From Treponema_B putidum (GTDB lineage: Bacteria > Spirochaetota > Spirochaetia > Treponematales > Treponemataceae): a stretch of DNA of 64,000 nt. Positions 25,519 to 33,982 of this stretch are shown here, piece after piece. Every line of letters starts with the position of its first letter. Within the stretch, counting starts at the first letter, position 1. Location of the stretch: assembly GCF_007830595.1 (NCBI RefSeq), contig NZ_VLLD01000009.1; one strand, written 5' to 3'. The position numbers were made by a program, and so were the translations under genes. Below the pieces are notes generated by a model. The model had not been told where the DNA came from. It worked only from the letters and a program-made list of their open reading frames with translations, and ran no database searches.

Positions 25519-28202
25519 GCATTATCAGAGAATATACTTCAAATTATGTAAAAGTAAACAGAAAAAGCGGTATTGCTTTATTTCTTTCTATCACTGCAGC
25601 CGTAGTTTTAATAAACGCTTATATCTTTTTTGTGTACAGTGTTTTAATGGATTCTTTTAAGGCAATAAAAAAAACAAACCCTTGGGATGCTCAAACCTAT
25701 GAGATTCCTATGAGCAAGGTCGGTATAGTAGAGCAAAACCAAAATGTAAAATCCATAAGTCTTGAAGGAGCGGCTTATTGCGGTAAATTAAAAGAAGACA
25801 AGTCAAATAACTATATTTTTATCAGGAGCGGAGATAAAAGATATTGGGATGATTTTTCGGGTGATGAATTTATAACGGAAGGAAGGCTTCCTCAAAACCC
25901 TAACGAAATAATTGTAAACAGCTTTTTTTTAAATCAAAATCCGAATCTTAAAGTCGGGGATACAATAAAACTGAGCTTGGGTAAAAGAATGTACAAGGAC
26001 AATGAACTTTTAGCCTTTGACTCTCCCATAAGCGGAGAAGAGTTTATCGAAAAAAAAGAAATCTCTCTTAAAATATGCGGTTCCTTTTTAAATTTTCCCG
26101 GCATAAACCAAAGAGCATCAATGGGATTTTATCTTTTTGATTCTGCCTCATTAACAAAAGATGAAACCATTGCCGTAAATATTTTTTTAACTTCCAAATT
26201 AAATGCTTATAAAAAATTATTTGAAATTACTGAAAACTTAGGATTTGAGCGAAACAAAGACGGAAGCTATAAAATTTTTATAAATACTCCGCTTTTGGAT
26301 ATGTACGGAATAAAAGATCCCTTACGCAAGGGGCGTTCCGAAATGGAAAGTTTAATTTTAAAATTTTTAATAGGACTCATTATTTTAACCCTCATCTTTG
26401 TTTATCTTATCTACAATATTTTTGAAGTTTGGGCAGCAAAGAGAATTAAACAGATAGCCATGTTAAAAAGCATAGGAGCAGGAAAGGGACATATTTTTAA
26501 TAGTATCTTATTGGAAGCTGTATTGTTAAGCATTCCGCCTATCTTGACCGGTATTCTTTCAGGTATAGGTTTTAATATCTTTTTGTTTAAGCAAATTAAT
26601 AAAATTGCAAATTCAGCTATGGCAGAAAACACCGATATTTTTTCGATGCCTCAATACGAATTCGGTATTTTACCGATTATTTTTGTTATAATATTTTCTT
26701 TTCTTACGGTACTCATAGCTTCGCTTATACCGGCTGTCAGGCTTTCAAAAATAAACATCATAGACTCATTAAAAGGAAATATAGAAGAATCAAAAAAATA
26801 TAAACGAAAAGTTTTTACCGATGGAGCTTGGGAAAAAGAAAACCGCAAAAATAATTTTAGAACATTTAGAGGCACGAGCAATGCAATTTTTATCTCATAT
26901 ATTTTACTCTTCAGCTTATTGACTTTAATTACCGTAAATTTTATTCGAGAAGACCATAAATATTATGAGTCAAAAGATGAGATAAAACTGAGCTATTGTT
27001 TGGTAAATGAAGATGAACAATTCGACTGCTCCGCTAAAAATATTTTTTATCCCATTCAAAACAGAGAAGAGTGTTTATCTTCTTACTATTATGTATCTTT
27101 AGATTCTTGGTTCATTTGTTCCGATGAAAATATTTCCGCTCAGTTTAAAGAAGAGTCTTGGTTTGAACAAAAACATCAGGGAAGATATTTTTGGAAGGAA
27201 GGTAAAAGTAAAAAACTTAATGCAAAGATATACGGGCTTGACAATGAGACCTTTAAAAAATTTTTAACTTCTATAGGGGAAGATGAAGCTTCCTATTATG
27301 CGGAAGATTCTTATAAGGCAATTCTTGTAAACCGTGTACAAAAGGATTGGCGCATTCCATATAGAAATTCACAATTTATCCCCCTCCTCGATTCAAACAT
27401 AAAAGAAATACATTGTTCCTTACAAAAAAAATTAGAGCCTTCTACGGAATCTCAAAAAGAAGATAGTTCTAAAACTCAAGTTCCGATTCTTATCGGAAAA
27501 ACCATAAGCGATACCGATTTGATAGAAACAAAGGTTCCGCTCTATTCCGTTCTTTTAATCTTACCGATTGAAAAGGCTGAAAAACTCCGCAAGGCTCAAA
27601 TTGCCTTTGATAAGGAAAACGCAGAATTTTTTCGAGACGGTCTTTTATATTCTCTCTTTTTAAAAACGGAAAAAGAAAATATAGTCCCTTTACGGAAAAC
27701 CATTGAGCAGATAATGAAGTCCGCCCTGCGAGGAGAAAATATATATTGGCAGTCAGACATTTTTATCGAAAAACTTTCAGCTGAGAGCAGCAATAATTTT
27801 TTTAAAGCTGTTTTTTTCTCATTTTTATTTTTGGTGCTGCTTGCAGGCTGCATAAACAGCTATTCTGCAATTATGCTTAATTTAAGAACACGAAAAAACG
27901 AGTTTGCAATTTTAAGATCTGTCGGAGCCGATTCAAACATAATCGCAAACCTTTTTTATAAAGAGGCTGCCGGATTTTTAATCAAACCGCTCCTAAAAGC
28001 TCTTCCATTCTTTTTAGGGATTGCTGCAATCTTTATTATCAGATTTGATGAAGTTTTTGTTTTAAATTTTTTACTTTCATTTAATTGGGGCTTTTTCTTA
28101 TTTTACAGTTTGTGCTTAAGCGCCTCGATTATCAGTTCATACCATTTCGGCAAAAAAGAAGTTACAGGAGGAGAAATAATAAGCGAGATAGATAAGTTTT
28201 AA
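25515..28202 (+). CDS. FtsX-type ABC transporter permease
   Basis: The 895-residue permease has one N-terminal helix, a large extracytoplasmic domain (~60-270), a three-helix FtsX unit (~280-415), a second large domain (~470-760) and a C-terminal FtsX unit (~775-880). This duplicated layout fits type VII ABC proteins used for lipoprotein release, peptide resistance or envelope signalling, not import. With the ATPase and the two-component system it forms a four-gene module comparable to Bce/Vra modules, although Bce permeases differ in arrangement. The substrate is unknown. Confidence 0.88.
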   Translation: MSIIREYTSNYVKVNRKSGIALFLSITAAVVLINAYIFFVYSVLMDSFKAIKKTNPWDAQTYEIPMSKVGIVEQNQNVKSISLEGAAYCGKLKEDKSNNYIFIRSGDKRYWDDFSGDEFITEGRLPQNPNEIIVNSFFLNQNPNLKVGDTIKLSLGKRMYKDNELLAFDSPISGEEFIEKKEISLKICGSFLNFPGINQRASMGFYLFDSASLTKDETIAVNIFLTSKLNAYKKLFEITENLGFERNKDGSYKIFINTPLLDMYGIKDPLRKGRSEMESLILKFLIGLIILTLIFVYLIYNIFEVWAAKRIKQIAMLKSIGAGKGHIFNSILLEAVLLSIPPILTGILSGIGFNIFLFKQINKIANSAMAENTDIFSMPQYEFGILPIIFVIIFSFLTVLIASLIPAVRLSKINIIDSLKGNIEESKKYKRKVFTDGAWEKENRKNNFRTFRGTSNAIFISYILLFSLLTLITVNFIREDHKYYESKDEIKLSYCLVNEDEQFDCSAKNIFYPIQNREECLSSYYYVSLDSWFICSDENISAQFKEESWFEQKHQGRYFWKEGKSKKLNAKIYGLDNETFKKFLTSIGEDEASYYAEDSYKAILVNRVQKDWRIPYRNSQFIPLLDSNIKEIHCSLQKKLEPSTESQKEDSSKTQVPILIGKTISDTDLIETKVPLYSVLLILPIEKAEKLRKAQIAFDKENAEFFRDGLLYSLFLKTEKENIVPLRKTIEQIMKSALRGENIYWQSDIFIEKLSAESSNNFFKAVFFSFLFLVLLAGCINSYSAIMLNLRTRKNEFAILRSVGADSNIIANLFYKEAAGFLIKPLLKALPFFLGIAAIFIIRFDEVFVLNFLLSFNWGFFLFYSLCLSASIISSYHFGKKEVTGGEIISEIDKF

Positions 28203-28215
28203 GGTCAAGATTCTC

Positions 28216-28253
28216 GGGCAAGGAGTTTAGAATAATTTATAAACTCCTTGCTC
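28216..28253. terminator. Hairpin between convergent permease and lplA genes
   Basis: The arms CAAGGAGTTTA and TAAACTCCTTG extend by three more pairs outward. The T tract is weak on both sides, so efficiency is uncertain. Confidence 0.6.
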
Positions 28254-28259
28254 TCATAT

Positions 28260-29255
28260 TTATCTAAAAAACATTCCAATAAATTCGTCTTTTTCGATTG
28301 CACCGAAATAGGCTTTTAAATCGGTTTCTGCAAGTTTTTTGCTCACGGCATTTTTTTCGTATTCGCAGCCTTCCAAGAGTTTTTCAATTTCGGCAACATC
28401 CTTTGTACCGAAAAAGTCTCCGTGAATTTTTAAGCCGGAAATCTTTGCATTTTTAATGTTAAAAAACACCTCAATGCTTCCTATGGGGAACCTTTCATAG
28501 TGGGAGTATTCGGCCTTGGGAGAAGCTCCATAGTTCCATTCTTTAAGGGAAAATCTTTCGGCATATATTTTTTTTACACCCTCAAGCTCCGAAGCGGAAA
28601 GTTTGTATTCTACAGGTTCTTGACCTTCAAGTTCAAAGATAGCTTTTAATAATTCGGCCTTAAAATCCGAAACCGAAATATCCCGCTTTAAGTGGGGCTT
28701 TATATTTGTAACCCTGGCCCGAACGCTTTTTACGCCCTTTGATTCAAGCTTTTCTTTACGCACATTAAGAGCTTTTGAAAGTTCTTCCAAGCGGACATCA
28801 AAAAGAATACAGCCGTTACTCAAAACCCTGCCCTGCCAAACAGACTGTGAAGCACCGATACATTTTTGTCCGTCGATAGTAACATCATTTCTGCCGGAAA
28901 GCTCCGCCTTAACGCCGATTTTTTCCAAAGCATTTATAATCGGAATATAATAGCGTTTAAAATCAATCGTTTGATTTTCCTTTGTTTTTGCAACAAAAGA
29001 AAAATTTAAATTACCGAGGTCATGATATACGGCCCCGCCTCCGGTTATGCGGCGGACAACCTTAAGATTATGTCCTCTCACATAGTCATCGTTTACTTCC
29101 TGATAAGCATTTTGATTTTTACCTATAATTACGGCAGGCCCATTCTGCCATAAAAAAAAGTATTCATCGTTTTCAAGCGGCAGATGCCTAAAACAATATT
29201 CCTCAAAAGCCAAATTATATTCAGGATCATTTGAATAAGTTTCTAAGTATTTCAT
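28260..29255 (-). CDS. lplA: Lipoate-protein ligase A
   Basis: The 331-residue enzyme attaches free lipoate (via lipoyl-AMP) to lipoyl domains or glycine-cleavage H protein. Signature blocks are VIIGKNQNAYQEVN, RRITGGGAVYHDLGNLNFSF and the Lys-containing ESKGVKSVRARVTNI. A C-terminal accessory domain is present. The ATG at 29255 is chosen over one fifteen bases upstream because the promoter -10 ends 6 bp before it. Confidence 0.94.
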   Translation of the reverse strand: MKYLETYSNDPEYNLAFEEYCFRHLPLENDEYFFLWQNGPAVIIGKNQNAYQEVNDDYVRGHNLKVVRRITGGGAVYHDLGNLNFSFVAKTKENQTIDFKRYYIPIINALEKIGVKAELSGRNDVTIDGQKCIGASQSVWQGRVLSNGCILFDVRLEELSKALNVRKEKLESKGVKSVRARVTNIKPHLKRDISVSDFKAELLKAIFELEGQEPVEYKLSASELEGVKKIYAERFSLKEWNYGASPKAEYSHYERFPIGSIEVFFNIKNAKISGLKIHGDFFGTKDVAEIEKLLEGCEYEKNAVSKKLAETDLKAYFGAIEKDEFIGMFFR

Positions 29256-29290
29256 AAAAGCATTATACAATAAAATAAATTTTTATTCAA
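29253..29290 (-). promoter_or_regulatory. Leaderless promoter of lplA
   Basis: Reading leftwards: TTGAAT (29285-29290), 17 bp, TATAAT (29262-29267), 6 bp, ATG. The perfect -10 overlaps the alternative upstream start codon, which therefore cannot be used. Confidence 0.8.
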
Positions 29291-29339
29291 TATGAGTATC
29301 CAATCCGATTATCTTACCTCTATTCAAAAATGCCTCTCC

Positions 29340-30035
29340 CTATCCCTGCCTGTTCCGTTGATTCATAATCATAAAACTTTTAAACCTGAATTTGTTAAAA
29401 TTCCTTTTACCTATAAAATAAGAAATCAAAATAATAAGTAAAGAAACAATATAAACCGCAAGAAGGAATAATGGATAATGCACTCTTTCAAAAAAAGATT
29501 TTATAAATTCCAATTTAGGTAAACCTGAAATAATCGTCATAGATATTGCCGGAAATAAGCCGTATCCTACAATCATGATAATAATAAATCTTAGAAGGCC
29601 GCCTTTAATGGATAAGGCCGATAAGATCATACTAAAAGAAATTATAAGGGGAAACAACACAAGCCCTATAAAAATCATAAATTTAATGTCCCCTATAGGA
29701 ATGAAAATATTTATTAAAAATAAAATGAGGCCTAAAAACATAAGTGCAAAAAAAGAAGTAAGAATCGAATAAATAAGTTTAGCCTTAAAAATATCTTTTC
29801 CTCTTACAGGCGTTAAGATAAAAATCGAAATTTGATCATATAGACTAAGTTGATTTATGATAAGGCCATAGCAAAAAAATATTAGCCCTTGAAAAAACAA
29901 TATCCTCATTGCCTGCGGTATTGAGATAAGCAGACCGACAATCATTTCGATAAAACCAATTAAACAAAAAATTCCGCCCAACATAAAATTTACACTATTA
30001 ATAGAATTAAATATAATCGCCCTTATTTTTTTCAT
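29340..30035 (-). CDS. ABC transporter membrane subunit (GntR-controlled operon)
   Basis: The 231-residue protein has about six hydrophobic helices and no motif beyond the shape of an ABC-2-type permease. It follows the ATPase gene with one base between them, so it is the membrane partner. Similar YtrA-type operons respond to cell-wall-active compounds; the substrate here is unknown. Confidence 0.75.
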   Translation of the reverse strand: MKKIRAIIFNSINSVNFMLGGIFCLIGFIEMIVGLLISIPQAMRILFFQGLIFFCYGLIINQLSLYDQISIFILTPVRGKDIFKAKLIYSILTSFFALMFLGLILFLINIFIPIGDIKFMIFIGLVLFPLIISFSMILSALSIKGGLLRFIIIMIVGYGLFPAISMTIISGLPKLEFIKSFFERVHYPLFLLAVYIVSLLIILISYFIGKRNFNKFRFKSFMIMNQRNRQG

Positions 30036-30036
30036 C

Positions 30037-30906
30037 TTAGATTTCTCTCCTTATATAAAAATACATAATATCTTCGAGGCTTGCATCTTCGCAAACCATT
30101 CCGCCAAATTTTTGATCGTCTTTATCCGAAACCAAAACCTCATAAGCATAATCCGTTCTTCTATGACCTATATAATCATTACTATACAAAGATTTAAAAG
30201 CCTTTTCATCTATTTTTAAAAGACCGTAATTTTTATAAATATTTTCTAACGAAGAATCGAAAACTTTTTTGCCTTTACTTATAAAAACAATTTCATCGCA
30301 AATTTTTTCAAGCTCATTTGTTTGATGGCTCGAAATTAAAATCGAATGATTTCCATCAAGCATAAAATTTCTTATAATATCCAAAAAATCTTTTTTGGAA
30401 ACGGGATCTAAAAAATTAAGAGGCTCATCTAAAATCAAAAGCTCTGCCCCGTGGGAGAGGGCTATAGCAATTTGAAGTTTTTGCATAGTTCCCGAAGACA
30501 AGGCAGTCAAAAATCTTGAAGGAGGAATTTTAAAATCGCTTAGATATTTTTCATAAAGAGCCTGATTCCAATTTTTATAAATTCCCGCTAAAAATTTTCC
30601 TGCCTTTTTAGCCGTATATAATGGAGAAAAGAAATTATCGTTTATAACAAAGCCTATCTTTTCCTTTATTTCTATATTCTCTCTTTTAAGTTCCTCACCA
30701 AAGAGGAAGATTTTTCCGCTTTCAGGCAAGTACATATCAAGAAGGAGGCGGATAAGAGTAGTTTTCCCTGCACCGTTTTCTCCTATCAAACCCGTAACGC
30801 AGCCCCTCGGAACCGAAAAAGAAATATCGTTTAACGAAAAAGCCTTTTTACCGTGTCCTATCGAAAATTTAAGTTTTTCGATTTTTAATACATCATCGGA
30901 TATCAT
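30037..30906 (-). CDS. ABC transporter ATPase (GntR-controlled operon)
   Basis: The 289-residue ATPase has Walker A GENGAGKTT, signature LSSGTMQKLQIAIAL (LSSGT variant) and Walker B LLILDEPLNFLD. The C-terminal extension is typical of ABC-2 export ATPases. AGGGG lies 6 bp before the ATG at 30906; a GTG two codons earlier overlaps that site and is rejected. It is the second gene of the gntR operon. Confidence 0.9.
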   Translation of the reverse strand: MISDDVLKIEKLKFSIGHGKKAFSLNDISFSVPRGCVTGLIGENGAGKTTLIRLLLDMYLPESGKIFLFGEELKRENIEIKEKIGFVINDNFFSPLYTAKKAGKFLAGIYKNWNQALYEKYLSDFKIPPSRFLTALSSGTMQKLQIAIALSHGAELLILDEPLNFLDPVSKKDFLDIIRNFMLDGNHSILISSHQTNELEKICDEIVFISKGKKVFDSSLENIYKNYGLLKIDEKAFKSLYSNDYIGHRRTDYAYEVLVSDKDDQKFGGMVCEDASLEDIMYFYIRREI

Positions 30907-30923
30907 AAACACCCCCTATAAAC

Positions 30924-31289
30924 CTAATAAATACGCCTAAGGATTTCATATAAATCCTCAGCATTTAAATTAATTTTTTTTGCTTGACCGCAAACTTCTT
31001 TTAATTTTTCTTCAATACTTTTTTTTATTGATTTTTCAATCTTTTTAAAATTTACATCGGCAACAAAATACCCCTTCGCAGGAACCGAATACAAAAAGCC
31101 CTCGCGGGCCAAGTCTTCATAAGACCGCTTTGTAGTGATGACGCTCACACGCAAAGATGCCGCCAAAGCCCTCATCGAAGGCATCGGCTCCTCTTTTTTT
31201 AAAGCGCCTGATAAAATCTGATTTTTTATCTGTTCTGAAAGCTGCTCATAAAGAGGAACCCCTGAAGAATTATTTAAAAAAATATTCAC
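30924..31289 (-). CDS. GntR-family regulator, YtrA subfamily
   Basis: The 121-residue protein has a GntR winged helix (VPLYEQLSEQIKNQILSGAL, SMRALAASLRVSVITTKRSYEDLAREGF) and only a short C-terminal dimerisation tail. That is the YtrA form, which regulates neighbouring ABC genes. I chose the GTG at 31289 because GGAGG lies 10 bp upstream and the longer frame runs through the operator. It should repress its own operon through the 35-bp palindrome in its promoter. Confidence 0.9.
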   Translation of the reverse strand: MNIFLNNSSGVPLYEQLSEQIKNQILSGALKKEEPMPSMRALAASLRVSVITTKRSYEDLAREGFLYSVPAKGYFVADVNFKKIEKSIKKSIEEKLKEVCGQAKKINLNAEDLYEILRRIY

Positions 31290-31305
31290 TCTTACTCTGC
31301 CTCCT

Positions 31306-31340
31306 GTTATTCTGTATATATTAAATATATACAGAATAAC
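31306..31340. promoter_or_regulatory. 35-bp palindromic operator of the gntR operon
   Basis: A perfect 16-bp inverted repeat with left arm GTTATTCTGTATATAT (31306-31321) and a 3-bp centre covers the -10 box and start region of the gntR promoter. Confidence 0.88.
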
Positions 31341-31352
31341 AATCTTTGTCAA
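31324..31352 (-). promoter_or_regulatory. Promoter of the gntR-ABC operon
   Basis: TTGACA (31347-31352), 17 bp, TATATT (31324-31329). It is embedded in the 35-bp palindrome, so bound regulator would block RNA polymerase. Confidence 0.85.
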
Positions 31353-31415
31353 GAGGGAAATTGAAAAAAGATACATTTTAATATAAAAATTTAAAGTTAC
31401 TTAAAGACAAAAATC

Positions 31416-31444
31416 TTGACATTTTTAATAATGTTTGTCATAAT
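31416..31444 (+). promoter_or_regulatory. Promoter of the ABC-2/MFS cluster
   Basis: TTGACA (31416-31421), 17 bp, CATAAT (31439-31444), then 12 bp to the ATG. This gives a leader of about six bases with no Shine-Dalgarno site. Confidence 0.75.
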
Positions 31445-31456
31445 CTACCTTAAAGT

Positions 31457-32446
31457 ATGATAGAACTTAAAAATATTGACAAAACATATAAACCACAGGA
31501 AAGAAGATTCGGCCTTTTAGGTATCGTAAAAGATATGTTTAAACCCGATTATTCTGAAGTTAAGGCTTTAACGGATATTTCTTTTAAAATTGAAAATAAT
31601 GAAAATGTTGCGATAGTCGGCAAAAACGGTTCGGGAAAATCAACCTTAATAAAAATTATTTCGGGTATTTTGCGGCCTACGAGCGGCGAAATCTTATTCA
31701 ATCATAAAAACATCTATGAAAATCAAAAGGAATACAAACGGAATATCGGCGTCATCTTTGGTCAAAGAAGCCAGCTCTATCAAAATATGATTTTTAGAGA
31801 GTCCTTAGAGCTTTTTAGACTTATCTATAAAATTGAAAAAAACGAAGCAAATAAAAGACTTAACACTCTTATTGATTTATTTAAACTTGAAAATCTTTTA
31901 AAAAAGCCGATTAGAGAAATGTCTTTAGGACAAAAAATGAAGTGCGAAATCGCTTTGGTTTTGTTTCATAATCCTAAAATCCTTCTTTTAGATGAGCCGA
32001 CAATAGGCTTGGACCTTGAAGTAAAAGAACAATTTTATAATCTGATAAAAACTTATAAACAATCTAATGATATTATTTTAATTTTAATTTCCCATAATTC
32101 AGATGATATAATCAATTTATCTGAAAGATTATTGGTTTTAAACAACGGAAAATTACAAGAAGATATAAGAACTCATGAATTTATAGAAAATTACGATAAG
32201 TCTAAAATTGTTACACTTTTGTATAAAAAGCATATTAATTTAACCGAAAAACTACAAAGCAATTTTAACATTATAGATAAAGATCTTCAAAAGAACAGTA
32301 TTTCGTTTGAAGTTGAAAAACAGACTACAATGGAAGAAATTTTTAATTCTTTAGATGATAAAGAAAATATTTATGATATAAAAATTGAAAATGAAGATTT
32401 TTCTAAAATTTTATTAAATTATTATAAGGATAAAAAAACGGAATGA
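31457..32446 (+). CDS. ABC-2 type transporter ATPase
   Basis: The 329-residue ATPase matches the uncharacterised ABC family I know as COG4586. It has Walker A GKNGSGKST, signature MSLGQKMKCEIAL and Walker B LLLDEPTIGLD, with an extended C-terminus. It overlaps the first permease gene by ATGA. The gene is AT-rich compared with dnaE or pta. Family members export unknown substrates through a pair of ABC-2 permeases. Confidence 0.9.
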   Translation: MIELKNIDKTYKPQERRFGLLGIVKDMFKPDYSEVKALTDISFKIENNENVAIVGKNGSGKSTLIKIISGILRPTSGEILFNHKNIYENQKEYKRNIGVIFGQRSQLYQNMIFRESLELFRLIYKIEKNEANKRLNTLIDLFKLENLLKKPIREMSLGQKMKCEIALVLFHNPKILLLDEPTIGLDLEVKEQFYNLIKTYKQSNDIILILISHNSDDIINLSERLLVLNNGKLQEDIRTHEFIENYDKSKIVTLLYKKHINLTEKLQSNFNIIDKDLQKNSISFEVEKQTTMEEIFNSLDDKENIYDIKIENEDFSKILLNYYKDKKTE

Positions 32447-33198
32447 AATATTTACTGGGAATTATTTCTTTAAATATTAAACAGCTCTTATATTTTAAAA
32501 TATCGGCTGTTTTTTCTATATTCTCCTTGTTGTTTTTATTTTTAATAAAATCTTCGGTTTGGTCTCAAATAGGAAATGCGGACTATATTTCTTATTTTTC
32601 AATTATAACTATAGTCAGTTCTTTTATCAGCGTAAATACGGATAGATATTTTCAAACGATTTATCAAACCGGTTCTATTTCCTTTCTTTTATTAAGACCG
32701 ATTAATTTCGGCATTAATATCTTTTTACAAGATTTTGCAGCAGCTCTTACAAGATTTATATTAAAATCCCTGCCCTTGCTTATAGTTTTAATTTTATTTT
32801 TTGATGTGAACATCTATCACGGCATCATAAACTTATGTTTATTTATTTTTTCGGTTTTTTGTGCATATTTATTTAATTGGTTTACGGCTTATATTATCGG
32901 TTTATGCGTATTTTTTTATGGTAACAATGAAGGCTTTATTCAAATTAAAAATATTTTATTTTTATTTTTTTCAGGTGCATTGATTCCTTTTGATTTTTTT
33001 CCTGAAGTTTTGCAAAAAATCTTAAATTATTTACCGTTTAAAGTACTGTATCAAATTCCTATTGAGGTTTTAAATAACAGCAATTTAAAATCATTTAATT
33101 TAATATCAAAACAATTATATTGGATATTCTTTCTTTTGGTGTTTACCTGTATTTTTCATAGGACGGCAATAAAAAAAATAGAGATAATGGGCGGATAA
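32443..33198 (+). CDS. ABC-2 type permease, first subunit
   Basis: The 251-residue protein has six hydrophobic helices and no soluble domain, matching the DUF990/COG4587 permease group that always accompanies this ATPase. It overlaps the ATPase stop and is followed directly by the second permease with no gap. Confidence 0.82.
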   Translation: MKYLLGIISLNIKQLLYFKISAVFSIFSLLFLFLIKSSVWSQIGNADYISYFSIITIVSSFISVNTDRYFQTIYQTGSISFLLLRPINFGINIFLQDFAAALTRFILKSLPLLIVLILFFDVNIYHGIINLCLFIFSVFCAYLFNWFTAYIIGLCVFFYGNNEGFIQIKNILFLFFSGALIPFDFFPEVLQKILNYLPFKVLYQIPIEVLNNSNLKSFNLISKQLYWIFFLLVFTCIFHRTAIKKIEIMGG

Positions 33199-33972
33199 AT
33201 GAATTATTGTTATAAACTTTTGGTTTTAAAAATAAAAGAACAGCTTTCTTTTAAAAATGATTCTATTTTATGGTTAATTGTTAGAGCCTTAAATTCCATA
33301 ATGGGAATATTGGTTCTTGTTTTTATTTTTAACAAAACTCTTGAAATAAAAGGCTTTAATAGAGAAGAGTGTTTGCTGATTTATTCTTTATATACAATGT
33401 CAGTCGATGTTTTTTATTGCTTTTTTGCTTGGACACTTTGGTATTCAAATACTTATATACTGCAAGGTAAATTAAGTTTGGTATTAAAACTTCCTGTTAA
33501 TCCTTTTTTATATATTACCTTTGATAATTTTGCTCTATCCGAAGTCTTTGGAATTATTACCGGTTTATTAATTTTTATATATTCGGCTCATACCCTAAAT
33601 TTAGGCATAATAACTATCTTATCTTTATTCTTATTTTTAAGTGCAGGAACTCTCGGCATTATCGGCATATTTTTGATAGTTTCATCTTTTTCTATAAAAT
33701 ATCCTAAAATAGAAGAAGCTTTTTCACCCTTAATGGATATGCTTGATTTTGCTCAATATCCCATATCTATTTATAGTGCGTTTATTCGATTTATTCTGAC
33801 ATATATATTTCCTGTTTCGATGATAGCATTTTACCCTGCGGCTTTTAGTTTATCTAAATATTCATTTAATATTAAATTTATTCTTTTACCGATATATTCC
33901 ATAATTATATTTATAATCGGATATCTATTATTTATAAAAAGTATAAAAAAATATGAAGGAATAGGGTTTTAG
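33199..33972 (+). CDS. ABC-2 type permease, second subunit
   Basis: The 257-residue protein has six helices like its neighbour and probably forms a heterodimeric channel with it (COG3694-like). The gene abuts the previous stop codon (TAA then ATG), implying coupled translation. The MFS gene follows after 10 bp. Confidence 0.82.
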   Translation: MNYCYKLLVLKIKEQLSFKNDSILWLIVRALNSIMGILVLVFIFNKTLEIKGFNREECLLIYSLYTMSVDVFYCFFAWTLWYSNTYILQGKLSLVLKLPVNPFLYITFDNFALSEVFGIITGLLIFIYSAHTLNLGIITILSLFLFLSAGTLGIIGIFLIVSSFSIKYPKIEEAFSPLMDMLDFAQYPISIYSAFIRFILTYIFPVSMIAFYPAAFSLSKYSFNIKFILLPIYSIIIFIIGYLLFIKSIKKYEGIGF

Positions 33973-33982
33973 GAGAAACACA

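Noticed and set aside
29256..29270. Upstream ATG as start of lplA
   Set aside because: It overlaps the -10 TATAAT of the predicted promoter, and the extra five residues are not part of the LplA family start.
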